NCBI RefSeq assembly: GCF_001636055.1
Contig: NZ_CP011789.1
Span: 1,116,001 to 1,180,000, forward strand
Length of the DNA stretch: 64,000 nt
Reading direction: 5' to 3'
Origin: Pseudomonas putida
GTDB taxonomy: Bacteria > Pseudomonadota > Gammaproteobacteria > Pseudomonadales > Pseudomonadaceae
Part shown: piece by piece, positions 44,311 through 53,456 of the stretch
How positions within the stretch are numbered: the stretch's first letter is position 1
Layout: every line of letters starts with the position of its first letter
The notes under the pieces: model-generated
The model's input: only the letters and a program-made list of their open reading frames with translations
The model's database searches: none
What the model was told of the DNA's origin: nothing
Translations under genes and position numbers: made by a program

Positions 44311-46275
44311 ATGCAGAGCAACGCTTTCAGTCGCCATGCCCAGCAGGTGCTCACGGTCGCTCGCGGGCAGCCCCACGGCCCGGCCAGCGACCCGTCCATC
44401 GCGCGCTCCTGGCTGCGCTGCCTCGAGGACTATCACCTCGACCCTGCGCTGGCCCAGGCTCCGGTGGTGCTCGAGCACGGGCGCCTGCTGGAGAGTCGCG
44501 AACGCCTGCAGCAGGTGCTGCAGATCGCCGATGGCGAGATGAACAGCCTGCATCAGCAGTTGTCCGGCTCGGGCCACGCGGTGCTGCTTACCGATGCCCG
44601 CGGCGTGATCCTCAACTGCGTCACCGCGCCCAGCGAGCGACGGATCTTCGAGCGTGCCGGGCTGTGGCTCGGTGCAGACTGGAGCGAGGCGCGCGAGGGC
44701 ACCAATGGCATCGGCACCTGCCTGGTCGAGCGCCAGGCCCTGACCATTCACCAGGACGAACACTTTCGTGGCCGCCATACCGGGCTGACCTGCTCGGCCA
44801 GCCCGGTGTTCGATCCGCACGGCGAGCTGCTGGCCGTGCTAGATGTATCCTCGGCGCGCCCGGATGTCTCGCGCCAGAGCCAGTTCCATACCATGGCGCT
44901 GGTCAACCTCTCGGCGAAGATGATCGAGAGTTGCTATTTCCTGCGGCACTTCGAGCATCACTGGTTGTTGCGCTTTCATCTGCAGGCCGAGTCAGTCGGG
45001 CTGTTCAGCGAGGGGCTGCTGGCCTTTGACGGCGATGGCCGGGTCTGTGCGGTCAACCAGAGCGCGCTGAACCTGTTGGGCAGCATTCGTGGCGGGGTGC
45101 TGGGCAAGTCGGTTGGGCGCTTCTTCGCCTGCAGTCACGACGAGCTGTTCAGCCGCGCCACGACGCAAGGCAGTGCGGCCTGGCCGCTGCGTACCCATGA
45201 CGGACGTCAGGTCTTTGCCAGCGTGCGCGGGCAGGCGCACAAGCCGGTGTGGTCGGTGCCAGCGTCCTTGCCGCTGGCCACCCCGCGTGCCGAGCCTGGC
45301 ATCTGCCTGCTCGACCCGGCCCTGCAACGGGATTTTCATCGTGCGTTGCGGGTTTACCAGCGCGATGTGCCGTTATTGCTGCGTGGCGAAACCGGTTGCG
45401 GCAAGGAGGCGTTTGCCCAGGCCGTGCACCAGGCCAGCGAACGTAGCGCCAAGCCGTTCGTGGCGATCAACTGCGCATCGATTCCGGAAAGCCTGATCGA
45501 GAGTGAACTGTTCGGCTATCGCGGCGGCAGTTTCACCGGGGCGCGCAAGGAAGGGATGCGCGGCAAGCTGCTGCAAGCGGATGGTGGCACCTTGATGCTG
45601 GACGAGATCGGCGACATGCCGCTGGCCCTGCAGACCCGCCTGCTGCGAGTGCTGGAGGAGCGTCAGGTGGTGCCGATCGGGGGTGAGCCGCAGGCGGTGG
45701 ACCTGCGCATCGTCAGCGCCACTCACCGGGATCTGCTGGAGCGGGTGGCGCAGGGGGCGTTCCGTGAGGATCTGTATTACCGGCTCAATGGGCTGGAAGT
45801 TGCGCTGCCAGCGGTGCGTGAGCGCAGCGACAAGGCTCAGTTGCTGGATTTCCTGCTGAGTCAGGAGGCCGAAGGGCAGGCCATCGAGATCGCGCCCGAG
45901 GCGCGTGAGGCGTTGTTGGGCTTTGCCTGGCCGGGGAACGTACGGCAGATGCGCAATGTGCTGCGCACCTTGGTGGCGTTGTGCGATGGTCAGCGCATCG
46001 AGTTGTCTGACCTTCCCCAGACTGTTGTGGGAATGGGATTGCCCCGCGCTGGCTCAAGCGGGGGCAGCGATGTTGACTGTGCTGACGCCATCGCGGGACA
46101 AGCCCGCTCCTATAGAAATGATCGTGCACCGCTGGAAAGTGCCGAGCGCGATGCACTGTTGAAGGTACTGGAGGCAAACCGCTGGCACATGACCCGCGTC
46201 GCTGAACACTTGGGCATCAGCCGCAATACCTTGTATCGAAAACTGCGCAAACACGGTATCGCCAGGGCCAGTTGA
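44311..46275 (+). CDS. eatR: sigma-54 activator of ethanolamine catabolism (AcoR/EatR type)
   Basis: The 654-residue protein has a GAF domain (about 75-200), a PAS-like region (about 230-290), an AAA+ domain with GETGCGKE (Walker A) and GSFTGA (about 405, variant of GAFTGA), and a Fis-type HTH (about 625-654, MTRVAEHLGISRNTLYRKLR). It is divergent from exaC and equivalent to PA4021 by synteny as I recall. Residues about 593-602 are encoded by a REP-like palindrome, making the AAA-HTH linker unusual. Both neighbouring catabolic promoters are sigma-54 type. Confidence 0.93.
   Translation: MQSNAFSRHAQQVLTVARGQPHGPASDPSIARSWLRCLEDYHLDPALAQAPVVLEHGRLLESRERLQQVLQIADGEMNSLHQQLSGSGHAVLLTDARGVILNCVTAPSERRIFERAGLWLGADWSEAREGTNGIGTCLVERQALTIHQDEHFRGRHTGLTCSASPVFDPHGELLAVLDVSSARPDVSRQSQFHTMALVNLSAKMIESCYFLRHFEHHWLLRFHLQAESVGLFSEGLLAFDGDGRVCAVNQSALNLLGSIRGGVLGKSVGRFFACSHDELFSRATTQGSAAWPLRTHDGRQVFASVRGQAHKPVWSVPASLPLATPRAEPGICLLDPALQRDFHRALRVYQRDVPLLLRGETGCGKEAFAQAVHQASERSAKPFVAINCASIPESLIESELFGYRGGSFTGARKEGMRGKLLQADGGTLMLDEIGDMPLALQTRLLRVLEERQVVPIGGEPQAVDLRIVSATHRDLLERVAQGAFREDLYYRLNGLEVALPAVRERSDKAQLLDFLLSQEAEGQAIEIAPEAREALLGFAWPGNVRQMRNVLRTLVALCDGQRIELSDLPQTVVGMGLPRAGSSGGSDVDCADAIAGQARSYRNDRAPLESAERDALLKVLEANRWHMTRVAEHLGISRNTLYRKLRKHGIARAS
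46091..46115 (+). repeat. REP-like palindrome inside the eatR coding region
   Basis: TCGCGGGACAAGCCCGCTCC followed by TATAG matches the core of the Pseudomonas REP family, yet lies within an open frame. It codes for the linker between the AAA+ domain and HTH. Confidence 0.75.
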
Positions 46276-46341
46276 GCGAAACAGCGGGTGCGATTTCCCT
46301 CGCCCTGGGCTACCCTGCCTCGATGTTTTGCGAGGTCGATC

Positions 46342-47691
46342 ATGCACATTCACATTCTCGGTATTTGCGGCACTTTCATGGGTTCGCTGGCGGTGCTCGC
46401 CAAGGAGCTCGGCCATCGCGTCACCGGTTCCGACGCCAACGTCTATCCGCCGATGAGCACTCAGCTCGAGGCTCAGGGCATCGAGCTCACCCAAGGCTAC
46501 GATCCGGCCCAGCTGGAGCCGGCTCCTGACCTTGTGGTCATCGGCAACGCCATGTCGCGTGGCAACCCTGCCGTGGAATACGTGCTGAACAAAGGCCTGC
46601 CTTATGTCTCCGGCCCGCAGTGGCTGGCCGACCATGTGCTGCAGGGCCGCTGGGTGCTGGCCGTGGCCGGTACCCATGGCAAGACCACCACCAGCAGCAT
46701 GCTGGCCTGGGTACTGGAGCATGCGGGCATGAGCCCGGGCTTCCTGATCGGCGGCGTGCCGCAGAACTTCTCGGTCTCGGCGCGCCTGGGCGGCACGCCG
46801 TTCTTCGTGGTCGAGGCCGACGAATACGACAGCGCCTTCTTCGATAAGCGTTCGAAGTTCGTGCATTACCACCCGCGCACCGCGATCCTCAACAACCTTG
46901 AGTTCGATCATGCGGATATCTTCCCGGATCTGGCGTCCATCGAGCGGCAGTTCCACCATCTGGTTCGGACCATTCCGAGTGAGGGGCTGGTCATCCACCC
47001 GACCACCGAGCAGGCGCTCGAGCGGGTCATCGGCATGGGCTGCTGGACTCCGGTGCAAACCACTGGCGAAGGTGGCCAGTGGCAGGCGCGCCTGCTGAGT
47101 CCGGACGGTTCGCGCTTCGAAGTGCTGTTCGACGGTGAGGCACAAGGGGTGGTGGACTGGGCCTTGACTGGCCAGCACAACGTCGCCAATGCCCTGGCCA
47201 CGCTCGCCGCCGCGCGCCATGTCGGCGTGGTGCCGGCCATGGGCATCGATGGCCTCAGCGCCTTCAAGAGCGTCAAGCGGCGCATGGAGAAGGTCGCCGA
47301 GGTGCAGGGTGTGACCATCTACGACGATTTCGCCCACCACCCCACCGCCATCGCCACCACCCTCGACGGCCTGCGCAAGCGTGTGGGCGAGGCACCGGTG
47401 ATTGCGGTGATCGAGCCGCGCTCCAACTCCATGAAACTGGGCGCCCACCGTGATGGCCTGCCGGAAAGTGTCAACGACGCCGACCAAGTGATCTGGTACG
47501 CCCCGGCCAACCTGGGCTGGGACCTGGCCGCCACGGCGGCGCAGTGCTCGGTGCCGAGCGTGGTGGCGGACAGCCTCGAGGCGATCATCGAGCGGATCAA
47601 GGGCCAGGCACGTCCGGGCACCCATGTGGTGATCATGAGCAATGGCGGCTTCGGCGGTCTGCACGGCAAGCTGGCCGAGGCCCTGAAGTGA
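46342..47691 (+). CDS. mpl: UDP-N-acetylmuramate:L-alanyl-gamma-D-glutamyl-meso-diaminopimelate ligase
   Basis: Mpl reattaches the recycled murein tripeptide to UDP-MurNAc. Start [17 protein letters not shown] after GAGG; 449 residues. Walker-type [12 protein letters not shown] (about 112-123) and [20 protein letters not shown] fit Mur-ligase folds, and [16 protein letters not shown] is an Mpl mark. Its stop overlaps the ubiX GTG start. Confidence 0.97.
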   Translation: MHIHILGICGTFMGSLAVLAKELGHRVTGSDANVYPPMSTQLEAQGIELTQGYDPAQLEPAPDLVVIGNAMSRGNPAVEYVLNKGLPYVSGPQWLADHVLQGRWVLAVAGTHGKTTTSSMLAWVLEHAGMSPGFLIGGVPQNFSVSARLGGTPFFVVEADEYDSAFFDKRSKFVHYHPRTAILNNLEFDHADIFPDLASIERQFHHLVRTIPSEGLVIHPTTEQALERVIGMGCWTPVQTTGEGGQWQARLLSPDGSRFEVLFDGEAQGVVDWALTGQHNVANALATLAAARHVGVVPAMGIDGLSAFKSVKRRMEKVAEVQGVTIYDDFAHHPTAIATTLDGLRKRVGEAPVIAVIEPRSNSMKLGAHRDGLPESVNDADQVIWYAPANLGWDLAATAAQCSVPSVVADSLEAIIERIKGQARPGTHVVIMSNGGFGGLHGKLAEALK

Positions 47692-48317
47692 GCGGCCCGG
47701 AGCGCATCACCCTGGCGATGACCGGCGCCTCCGGGGCGCAATACGGCCTGCGCCTGCTCGATTGCCTGGTGCGTGAGGACCGTGAGGTGCACTTCCTCAT
47801 CTCCAAGGCGGCGCAACTGGTGATGTCCACCGAAACCGACGTGCTGCTGCCGCCCAAGCCGCAGGCGATGCAGGCCTTCCTGACCGAATACACCGGTGCT
47901 GCCGATGGGCAGATTCGCGTGTATGGCAAGGAAGACTGGATGTCGCCGGTGGCTTCGGGCTCCGGCGCCCCGGCGGCGATGGTGGTTGTGCCCTGTTCGA
48001 CCGGCACGCTGTCGGCAATCGCCACCGGTGCTTGCAACAACTTGATCGAGCGGGCGGCGGACGTGACGCTCAAGGAGCGCCGGCAACTGATCCTGGTGCC
48101 GCGTGAAGCGCCGTTCTCCACTATCCACCTGGAGAACATGCTCAAGCTCTCGCAGATGGGCGCGGTGATCCTGCCGGCGGCGCCGGGCTTCTATCACCAG
48201 CCGCAGACCATCGATGACCTGGTGGACTTCGTTGTCGCGCGAGTGCTCAACCTGCTGAACATCCCCCAGGACATGTTGCCGCGCTGGGGCGAGCATCATT
48301 ACGGGGTCGATGATTGA
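47688..48317 (+). CDS. ubiX: flavin prenyltransferase UbiX
   Basis: UbiX makes prenylated FMN for the UbiD decarboxylase of ubiquinone synthesis. GTG start overlaps the mpl stop (GTGA); 209 residues. [15 protein letters not shown] (nucleotide site), [17 protein letters not shown] and [17 protein letters not shown] carry the expected FMN-site residues. Confidence 0.97.
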   Translation: MSGPERITLAMTGASGAQYGLRLLDCLVREDREVHFLISKAAQLVMSTETDVLLPPKPQAMQAFLTEYTGAADGQIRVYGKEDWMSPVASGSGAPAAMVVVPCSTGTLSAIATGACNNLIERAADVTLKERRQLILVPREAPFSTIHLENMLKLSQMGAVILPAAPGFYHQPQTIDDLVDFVVARVLNLLNIPQDMLPRWGEHHYGVDD

Positions 48318-48601
48318 AGCGCGTGCTGACAGGCTTGCTGCTGCTGGGCTGCCTGAGTGGTTGCGCGACAGTGCGAACGCTGGATGCCAACCAGCCGGGG
48401 GCGCCAGTGGTGTATGCCGGCACTCGGCTGGACCTGTATGTGATGAATGGCGGGTGCTGCCCTGAGGATCGCTTCGGGGCCAAGGCACCGGGCTATCCTG
48501 CGCTGGATCTGCCCGGGAGCATGTTGCTCGATACACTGCTGCTGCCGCTATCGGTGCTGACGGCGCTGGGGGTTGGATTCAACGCCAGTGGCGGCCTGTA
48601 A
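48314..48601 (+). CDS. YceK/YidQ-family small lipoprotein
   Basis: The 95-residue protein begins with a TTG overlapping the ubiX stop. Lipobox LSGC is at residues 14-17. The body has [18 protein letters not shown] and a hydrophobic C-terminal segment [15 protein letters not shown], like YceK relatives. Function unknown. The tight overlap argues for real translation despite small size. Confidence 0.75.
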   Translation: MKRVLTGLLLLGCLSGCATVRTLDANQPGAPVVYAGTRLDLYVMNGGCCPEDRFGAKAPGYPALDLPGSMLLDTLLLPLSVLTALGVGFNASGGL

Positions 48602-48603
48602 CG

Positions 48604-48634
48604 GCCCTTTCGCGGGTTTACCCGCGAAGAGGCC
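48604..48634. repeat. REP palindrome after ubiX operon
   Basis: GGCCCTTTCGCGGGTTTACC runs on as CGCGAAGAGGCC, a P. putida-type REP core in a gap between convergent genes. Confidence 0.75.
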
Positions 48635-48647
48635 TTGGAAGGTATTG

Positions 48648-49292
48648 CTATTTCTTGCCCAGCTTGCGCAACTCGTCAGACTCGACCACGCGGATCCCGT
48701 CCTCTTCCTCCAGTGCCAGGCGCCACAGCGCGCGGGCCAGGGTGCAGGCCTCGATACCTTTGTACTTGCCGGGAATCAGCCGGGCGAATGGCCCGGCCAG
48801 TCGCTCGGCCAGCCGTGGTTCGAGCCGTTCGCCCAGCAGCAGCGACGGCCGTACGATGGTCAACTGCGGCCAGTCCTGAGCCTTGAGCGCCTCTTCCATC
48901 TCGCCCTTGACCCGGTTGTAGAAGATCGATGATTTAGGGTCTGCACCGATTGCACTGATCACCAGCAGATGGCGTGCGCCCAGCTCGCGTGCGCGCTTGC
49001 TGAAGGCCACGACCATGTCCAGGTCGACTGCACGGAAGGCGGTTTCGGAGCCGGCCTGCTTGAGTGTGGTGCCCAGGCAGCAGAAGGCGATATCGACGCG
49101 CCCGGCCAGTTGCGGGAGAAACACCGCCGGGTCACCCACCGGGTTTTCCAGGTGCGGATGCTCGGCCAGCGGCCTGCGGGTAGGCGCCAGCACACGGCTG
49201 ATGGTGGGTTCGTTGAGCAGGCGGTCGAGCAGGTGTTCACCCGTAAGACCCGTGGCTCCGGCAAGCAGGACATGCTGAGGCGTCAAGTACAT
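48648..49292 (-). CDS. NAD(P)-binding Rossmann oxidoreductase (HTATIP2-like)
   Basis: A 214-residue protein with the dinucleotide motif [11 protein letters not shown] (about 12-22), an active-site-like [11 protein letters not shown] (YxxxK, about 144-154) and the atypical-SDR fold. Relatives are broad NAD(P)H-dependent enzymes or sensors of redox state; no specific substrate is known. Confidence 0.85.
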   Translation of the reverse strand: MYLTPQHVLLAGATGLTGEHLLDRLLNEPTISRVLAPTRRPLAEHPHLENPVGDPAVFLPQLAGRVDIAFCCLGTTLKQAGSETAFRAVDLDMVVAFSKRARELGARHLLVISAIGADPKSSIFYNRVKGEMEEALKAQDWPQLTIVRPSLLLGERLEPRLAERLAGPFARLIPGKYKGIEACTLARALWRLALEEEDGIRVVESDELRKLGKK

Positions 49293-49319
49293 GATGTCTC
49301 TCCCTTGTTACAGCTCAGC

Positions 49320-51053
49320 TTAGCGGGTTCCAGGCTTTTTTGCCTGCTCCGGCGCGGCTGGCTGGGCCTTGTTCTTCAAGGCCTCCTCGGCTTGTTGCCG
49401 ACGCAGGCGCTGCCAGTGCGCGAGCACCTGTGGCGGTGCCCAGATCTGCGGTTCGGAGGCCTCGAAACCTTCCCTTCGTTCCCGTTCGGCAACGCTGTTG
49501 CGCGCCAGTTCAAACGCTTGTTTCAGGTCGTCGGTCTGGTTCAGTGCCTGGGCGAACAGGGCATCGCCGAAATAGGTGAAGTCGGCTTCTTCGGAGCAGC
49601 CGAACGAGACTCGGTCGGGGCGCGCTGCCGTCATGATCAGCGTGCGTTCATCCTTGAGCGGGGCGATGTAGCCACCTGAATAGCAGGCGGAGATGACAAT
49701 CACCTTGTCGCGATCTTTCAGGGGGGAGAGGGCGTTGGCCAGTTCGTCGGCTGACAGGTCTGCCAGTTGCAGGCGCGGCTGGTCGAGTACCAGTTGGTGG
49801 TCATGGCTGCCGTGGCTGGTCAGGTAGACGAACACGATATCTTCCGGGCCACTGCGTTCGGCCAGTGTACGGGCTGCACGGGTGAGGTTCTCGCGGGTGG
49901 CCATCGGGCGGTCGGCCAGGTGGTCGCGGTGATTGACCAGGGTGACCTGACCGCGGGCGCCGAAACGCACCCTGAGCATGTTGCTGACATAGTCGGCTTC
50001 GCGCAGGAACACGCTCTGCTGGCCATCGCCGGCCAGGACCAGGCTGTACAGCTGGATGGGTGGGGCCGAGCGCGGTACTTTGGCCAGGGCCTCGTCGAGC
50101 AGCTTGCCCTGGTTGAGCAGGGCAAGGTCCAGCGGGTCGGGCAGCAGCGTGCCCTTGTCGTCGCGCACGCGCACGCCATTGATCCACTGGCCGGCCTCGA
50201 CGCGGCCATCGGCTTGGATCAGCCGACCGCTACCCTGGTAGACGTCGTTGGCGAAGCCGCCAATGTACTGGCTGCCGTCCGCCAGGTGCAGATGGCCTTT
50301 GCCTGAGAAGCGCCAGTCCTGGAAGCCGCCCTTGTAGCGGCTGCCGTCGCTGCCCAGCAACTCGCCCTGGCCGCTGAGCGCACCATCCTTGAAGTCGCCG
50401 ATCCACACATCGCCGTCGGCGTTTTCGTAGCGGCCGCGGCCTTCGAGGCGGTTTTCCTTGAATTCGCCGATGTACTGCTCGCCTTCGACGCTGTCGAAGG
50501 TGCCGGCACCTTCGAGTTGACCATCGATGAAGTGGCCGCTGAACTGGTTGCCGCTGGCATCGCTGCGCACTCCGGCGCCATTGGGCTTGCCCTTGGCGAA
50601 CAGGCCCTGGTAGCGGCTGCCGTCAGCCAGTTCGAGCTGGCCGGCGCCCTCGTACAGATCATCCTTGAACTGGCCGCGGTAGGTCTGGTCGTGCTGCTTG
50701 AGGGTGCCTTCGCCGTCGCGCCGGCCATGCTTGAAGGTGCCGGCATAGTGGCTGCCAGGGGTGGTCAGGTCGCCCAGGCCTTCGAACAGCCCGGCGGCGA
50801 ATTGGCCGCGATAGACCTCGCCATTGCTGCCGTGCCACTCACCCTGGCCATGCCACTGACCGTCCTTGAACGTGCCCGCATACCAGCTGCCGTTGGGATA
50901 GTCGATGCGGCCTTCGCCCTGCAGCAGACCATTGACCACCTCACCCCGGTAGCGCCCGCCGTCGGGCAGGCGCGCGTCCGGCGGCGACAGCGGTTCGCCT
51001 TCGCCGCAGGCAGCGAGCAGCAGGATCAGGGTCAGGGGCAGCAGCGGGCGCAT
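49320..51053 (-). CDS. lipoprotein with MORN repeats and a C13/caspase-like peptidase domain
   Basis: Start ATG 51053 gives 577 residues. A lipoprotein signal (lipobox LLAAC about 14-18) is followed by roughly 11 MORN repeats of about 23 residues (about 35-305, pattern YxGxFxxGxxxGxG), then a caspase-fold domain (about 340-520) with the His in YLTSHGSHDHQ (about 415) and Cys in VISACYSGGY (about 455). A charged tail follows. Catalytic dyad looks intact. MORN repeats often mediate membrane or protein contacts. Biological target unknown; a protease with envelope attachment is likely. Confidence 0.9.
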   Translation of the reverse strand: MRPLLPLTLILLLAACGEGEPLSPPDARLPDGGRYRGEVVNGLLQGEGRIDYPNGSWYAGTFKDGQWHGQGEWHGSNGEVYRGQFAAGLFEGLGDLTTPGSHYAGTFKHGRRDGEGTLKQHDQTYRGQFKDDLYEGAGQLELADGSRYQGLFAKGKPNGAGVRSDASGNQFSGHFIDGQLEGAGTFDSVEGEQYIGEFKENRLEGRGRYENADGDVWIGDFKDGALSGQGELLGSDGSRYKGGFQDWRFSGKGHLHLADGSQYIGGFANDVYQGSGRLIQADGRVEAGQWINGVRVRDDKGTLLPDPLDLALLNQGKLLDEALAKVPRSAPPIQLYSLVLAGDGQQSVFLREADYVSNMLRVRFGARGQVTLVNHRDHLADRPMATRENLTRAARTLAERSGPEDIVFVYLTSHGSHDHQLVLDQPRLQLADLSADELANALSPLKDRDKVIVISACYSGGYIAPLKDERTLIMTAARPDRVSFGCSEEADFTYFGDALFAQALNQTDDLKQAFELARNSVAERERREGFEASEPQIWAPPQVLAHWQRLRRQQAEEALKNKAQPAAPEQAKKPGTR

Positions 51054-51147
51054 GGCGTAATCCGAGCACAAAGGTGCGCCGAGTATGCCGCAGAATCGGG
51101 GTGTGAGACAGCCGTGGCCGGGGCCGGTGAACGGCCCCGGTGCTGCC

Positions 51148-51603
51148 TCAGACGAAGCAGAGCGACAGTGGCTCGGCGATGTAGGCCGGTTTTTCCTGGC
51201 CTTCGATCTCGAGGGTGACGGTGGCCTTGAGCAGCCATTGGCCGGGCTTCTTCTCGGTCGCGTCGGTGAGGTCCACCTTCAGGCGCACGCGGCTGTCGAC
51301 TTTCACCGGCTGGATGAAGCGCACGCTGTCCAGCCCGTAGTTGACCACCATCTTCAAGCCCTCGGGCAGCACGAGGATGTCTTCCATCAGCTTGGGAATC
51401 AGCGACAGGCTGAGGAAGCCGTGGGCGATGGTGGAGCCGAAGGGGGTCTTGGCGGCTTTCTCCGGATCGACATGAATGAACTGGAAATCGCCGGTGGCCT
51501 CGGCGAACAGGTTGATGCGCTGCTGATCGATCTTCAGCCATTCGGAACGTCCCAGTTCCTTTCCAACGTACTGCGAAAGCTCTGCAACAGGTACATAGGG
51601 CAT
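51148..51603 (-). CDS. MaoC-family hotdog dehydratase
   Basis: The 151-residue start at ATG 51603 fits the usual size. FAEATGDFQFIHVDPEKA (about 36-53) holds the catalytic Asp/His, and TPFGSTIAHGFLSLSL the second loop. MaoC enzymes hydrate enoyl-CoA. No fatty-acid genes are adjacent, so substrate chain is unknown. Confidence 0.93.
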   Translation of the reverse strand: MPYVPVAELSQYVGKELGRSEWLKIDQQRINLFAEATGDFQFIHVDPEKAAKTPFGSTIAHGFLSLSLIPKLMEDILVLPEGLKMVVNYGLDSVRFIQPVKVDSRVRLKVDLTDATEKKPGQWLLKATVTLEIEGQEKPAYIAEPLSLCFV

Positions 51604-51718
51604 CGCGACTCTCCGGGTTGTCTTTTGGTACGAAGGTGCAAGATCACCACGGTGCACCGTTGCGGTCAAGTTCTTCCCTTTTCGGCGAATATCGCCTTAT
51701 ACAGGCAGGACGCATGCT

Positions 51719-51724
51719 TATAAT
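51719..51724 (+). promoter_or_regulatory. probable -10 box upstream of lrgA
   Basis: TATAAT lies 28 bases before the lrgA ATG and just past the divergent MaoC gene; a weak -35 is present upstream. Confidence 0.4.
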
Positions 51725-51751
51725 GGCGCGCGATGCCCCAAGGAGATGCTT

Positions 51752-52114
51752 ATGCTGTTGCGTGGATTGACCTGGCTGGTGGTGTTCCAGTTGCTGGGCA
51801 CGGCGATCAATCACCTGGTACTGCCCATGTTGCCGGGCCCGATCATCGGCCTGCTGTTGCTGCTGGCCTGCCTGATGATCCGCGGCGAAGTTGGCAAACC
51901 GCTCAACGAGGCCGCCAGCAGCCTGCTGCGTTACCTGCCGTTGCTGCTGGTGCCGCCAGCCGTCGGCGTGATGGTCTATGCCCGCGACATCGCCGCCGAC
52001 TTCTGGGCCATTGCCGGTGCGCTGGTGATCTCCTGCCTGGTCACCCTGGTGTTCGTCGGCGTACTGATGCAGAAGCTGATCCATCGCCACGGCAAGCACG
52101 AGGAACAGCCATGA
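51752..52114 (+). CDS. lrgA: LrgA/CidA-family holin-like protein
   Basis: AGGAG at 51741-51745 decides the start at 51752 (MLLRGLTW). The 120-residue protein has four hydrophobic helices and LPMLPGPIIGLLLL (conserved PxPGPIxGL), YLPLLLVPPAVGVMVY. LrgA and LrgB modulate murein hydrolase export or act as pyruvate transport. lrgB overlaps by four bases. Confidence 0.9.
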   Translation: MLLRGLTWLVVFQLLGTAINHLVLPMLPGPIIGLLLLLACLMIRGEVGKPLNEAASSLLRYLPLLLVPPAVGVMVYARDIAADFWAIAGALVISCLVTLVFVGVLMQKLIHRHGKHEEQP

Positions 52115-52827
52115 GCCTCGACTGGCAGGGTGCACTGCAAGCCGTCATTCACCACCCCTTGTTCGGGATTGGTATCACGCTTGGGGTTTACCAACTGGTG
52201 CTCGCCGGCTACGAGCGCACCCGTTGGATCTTCCTGCAACCGGTATTGGTGTCGATGCTGGTCCTGATCGGTGTGCTGCTGGCGTGTGGCATCGACTACA
52301 GCGAGTACAAGCGCAGCACCGAAATCCTCAATATTCTCCTCGGGCCGGCCACCGTGGCCCTGGCGGTCCCGCTCTATCTCAACCTGAGGCGTATCCGCCA
52401 ACTGTTCTGGCCGATCTTTACTACGCTGGTAATCGGGGGAGTGTTCGCCACCTTGGCCTGCGTGACGCTAGGCTGGTGGTTCGGCGCCGAACACATGATC
52501 CTGATGACCATGGCGCCCAAGTCGGTGACCTCGCCCATCGCCATGCTGGTGGCCGAGCAGATCGGTGGCGTAGCGGCACTGGCGGCGGTATTCGTGCTGA
52601 TCACCGGGGTGATCGGCGCCATCTTCGGCCCGGCCCTGCTGACGCGCTGTGGTGTGCTCAGCCCCGAGGCGCGGGGTATGGCCCTGGGCGTCACCGCACA
52701 CGCGGTGGGCACCTCGGCGGCCTTGCAGGAAAGTGATGAATGCGGCGCTTTCGCCGCGCTGGCGATGAGCCTGATGGGCGTGGCCACGGCGGTGTTCCTG
52801 CCGCTGGCAGTCAGTCTGGTGGCTTGA
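52111..52827 (+). CDS. lrgB: LrgB-family membrane protein
   Basis: ATGA overlap with lrgA. The 238-residue, multi-helix protein has LGPATVALAVPLY, MAPKSVTSPIAM and GVTAHAVGTSAALQ, all LrgB/YohK hallmarks. Forms the pair with LrgA. Confidence 0.93.
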   Translation: MSLDWQGALQAVIHHPLFGIGITLGVYQLVLAGYERTRWIFLQPVLVSMLVLIGVLLACGIDYSEYKRSTEILNILLGPATVALAVPLYLNLRRIRQLFWPIFTTLVIGGVFATLACVTLGWWFGAEHMILMTMAPKSVTSPIAMLVAEQIGGVAALAAVFVLITGVIGAIFGPALLTRCGVLSPEARGMALGVTAHAVGTSAALQESDECGAFAALAMSLMGVATAVFLPLAVSLVA

Positions 52828-52836
52828 GGAGTCGAG

Positions 52837-53427
52837 ATGACGTTACCGCTGTTCCCCCTCAATACCGTGCTGTTTCCCGGCTGCTTGCTCGACTTGCAGA
52901 TCTTCGAGGCGCGCTACCTGGACATGATCGGCCGCTGCATGAAGCAGGGCGAAGGTTTCGGGGTGGTGTGCATTCTTGAGGGCGATCAAGTGGGGAAGGC
53001 TCCGGCAGGCATCGCTGAGTTCGGCTGCGAGGCGCTGATACGCGACTTCGTGCAGCAGGACAACGGCCTGCTGGGCATCCGTGTCGAAGGTGTGCGGCGC
53101 TTCAGGGTGGAGCAGACCGACGTGCTCAGGGACCAGTTGATGGTCGGTGAGGTGCAGTGGCTGGTCGATCAGGCGGACAGCCCGCTGGGCGAGCAGGACG
53201 ATGACCTGCTGGCGCTGCTGGTGGCCCTGGGCGAGCACCCGATGGTCGAGGCGCTGGACATGCCGCGCGAGGTGGACGGGCGCCAGTCGCTGGCCAACCA
53301 GCTGGCGTACCTGCTGCCGTTCATGGAAGAGGACAAGGTCGACCTGCTGGCGATCGACTCGCCAGTGCAGCGGCTGGAGGCGATCCAGACGCTGCTGGAG
53401 CGTATCCAGGGCGAGTTGTTTGCCTGA
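52837..53427 (+). CDS. LON-substrate-binding-domain protein
   Basis: The 196-residue protein begins LPLFPLNTVLFPGCLLDLQI and IFEARYLDMIGRC, the N-terminal domain of Lon protease, but lacks any AAA+ or peptidase part. RBS GAGGAGTCGAG precedes ATG. It could bind protein substrates without degrading them; function unknown. It ends near the convergent DedA-PAP2 gene. Confidence 0.88.
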   Translation: MTLPLFPLNTVLFPGCLLDLQIFEARYLDMIGRCMKQGEGFGVVCILEGDQVGKAPAGIAEFGCEALIRDFVQQDNGLLGIRVEGVRRFRVEQTDVLRDQLMVGEVQWLVDQADSPLGEQDDDLLALLVALGEHPMVEALDMPREVDGRQSLANQLAYLLPFMEEDKVDLLAIDSPVQRLEAIQTLLERIQGELFA

Positions 53428-53456
53428 GGTCGCGGGCGTAACTCGCGCGCATCGCT

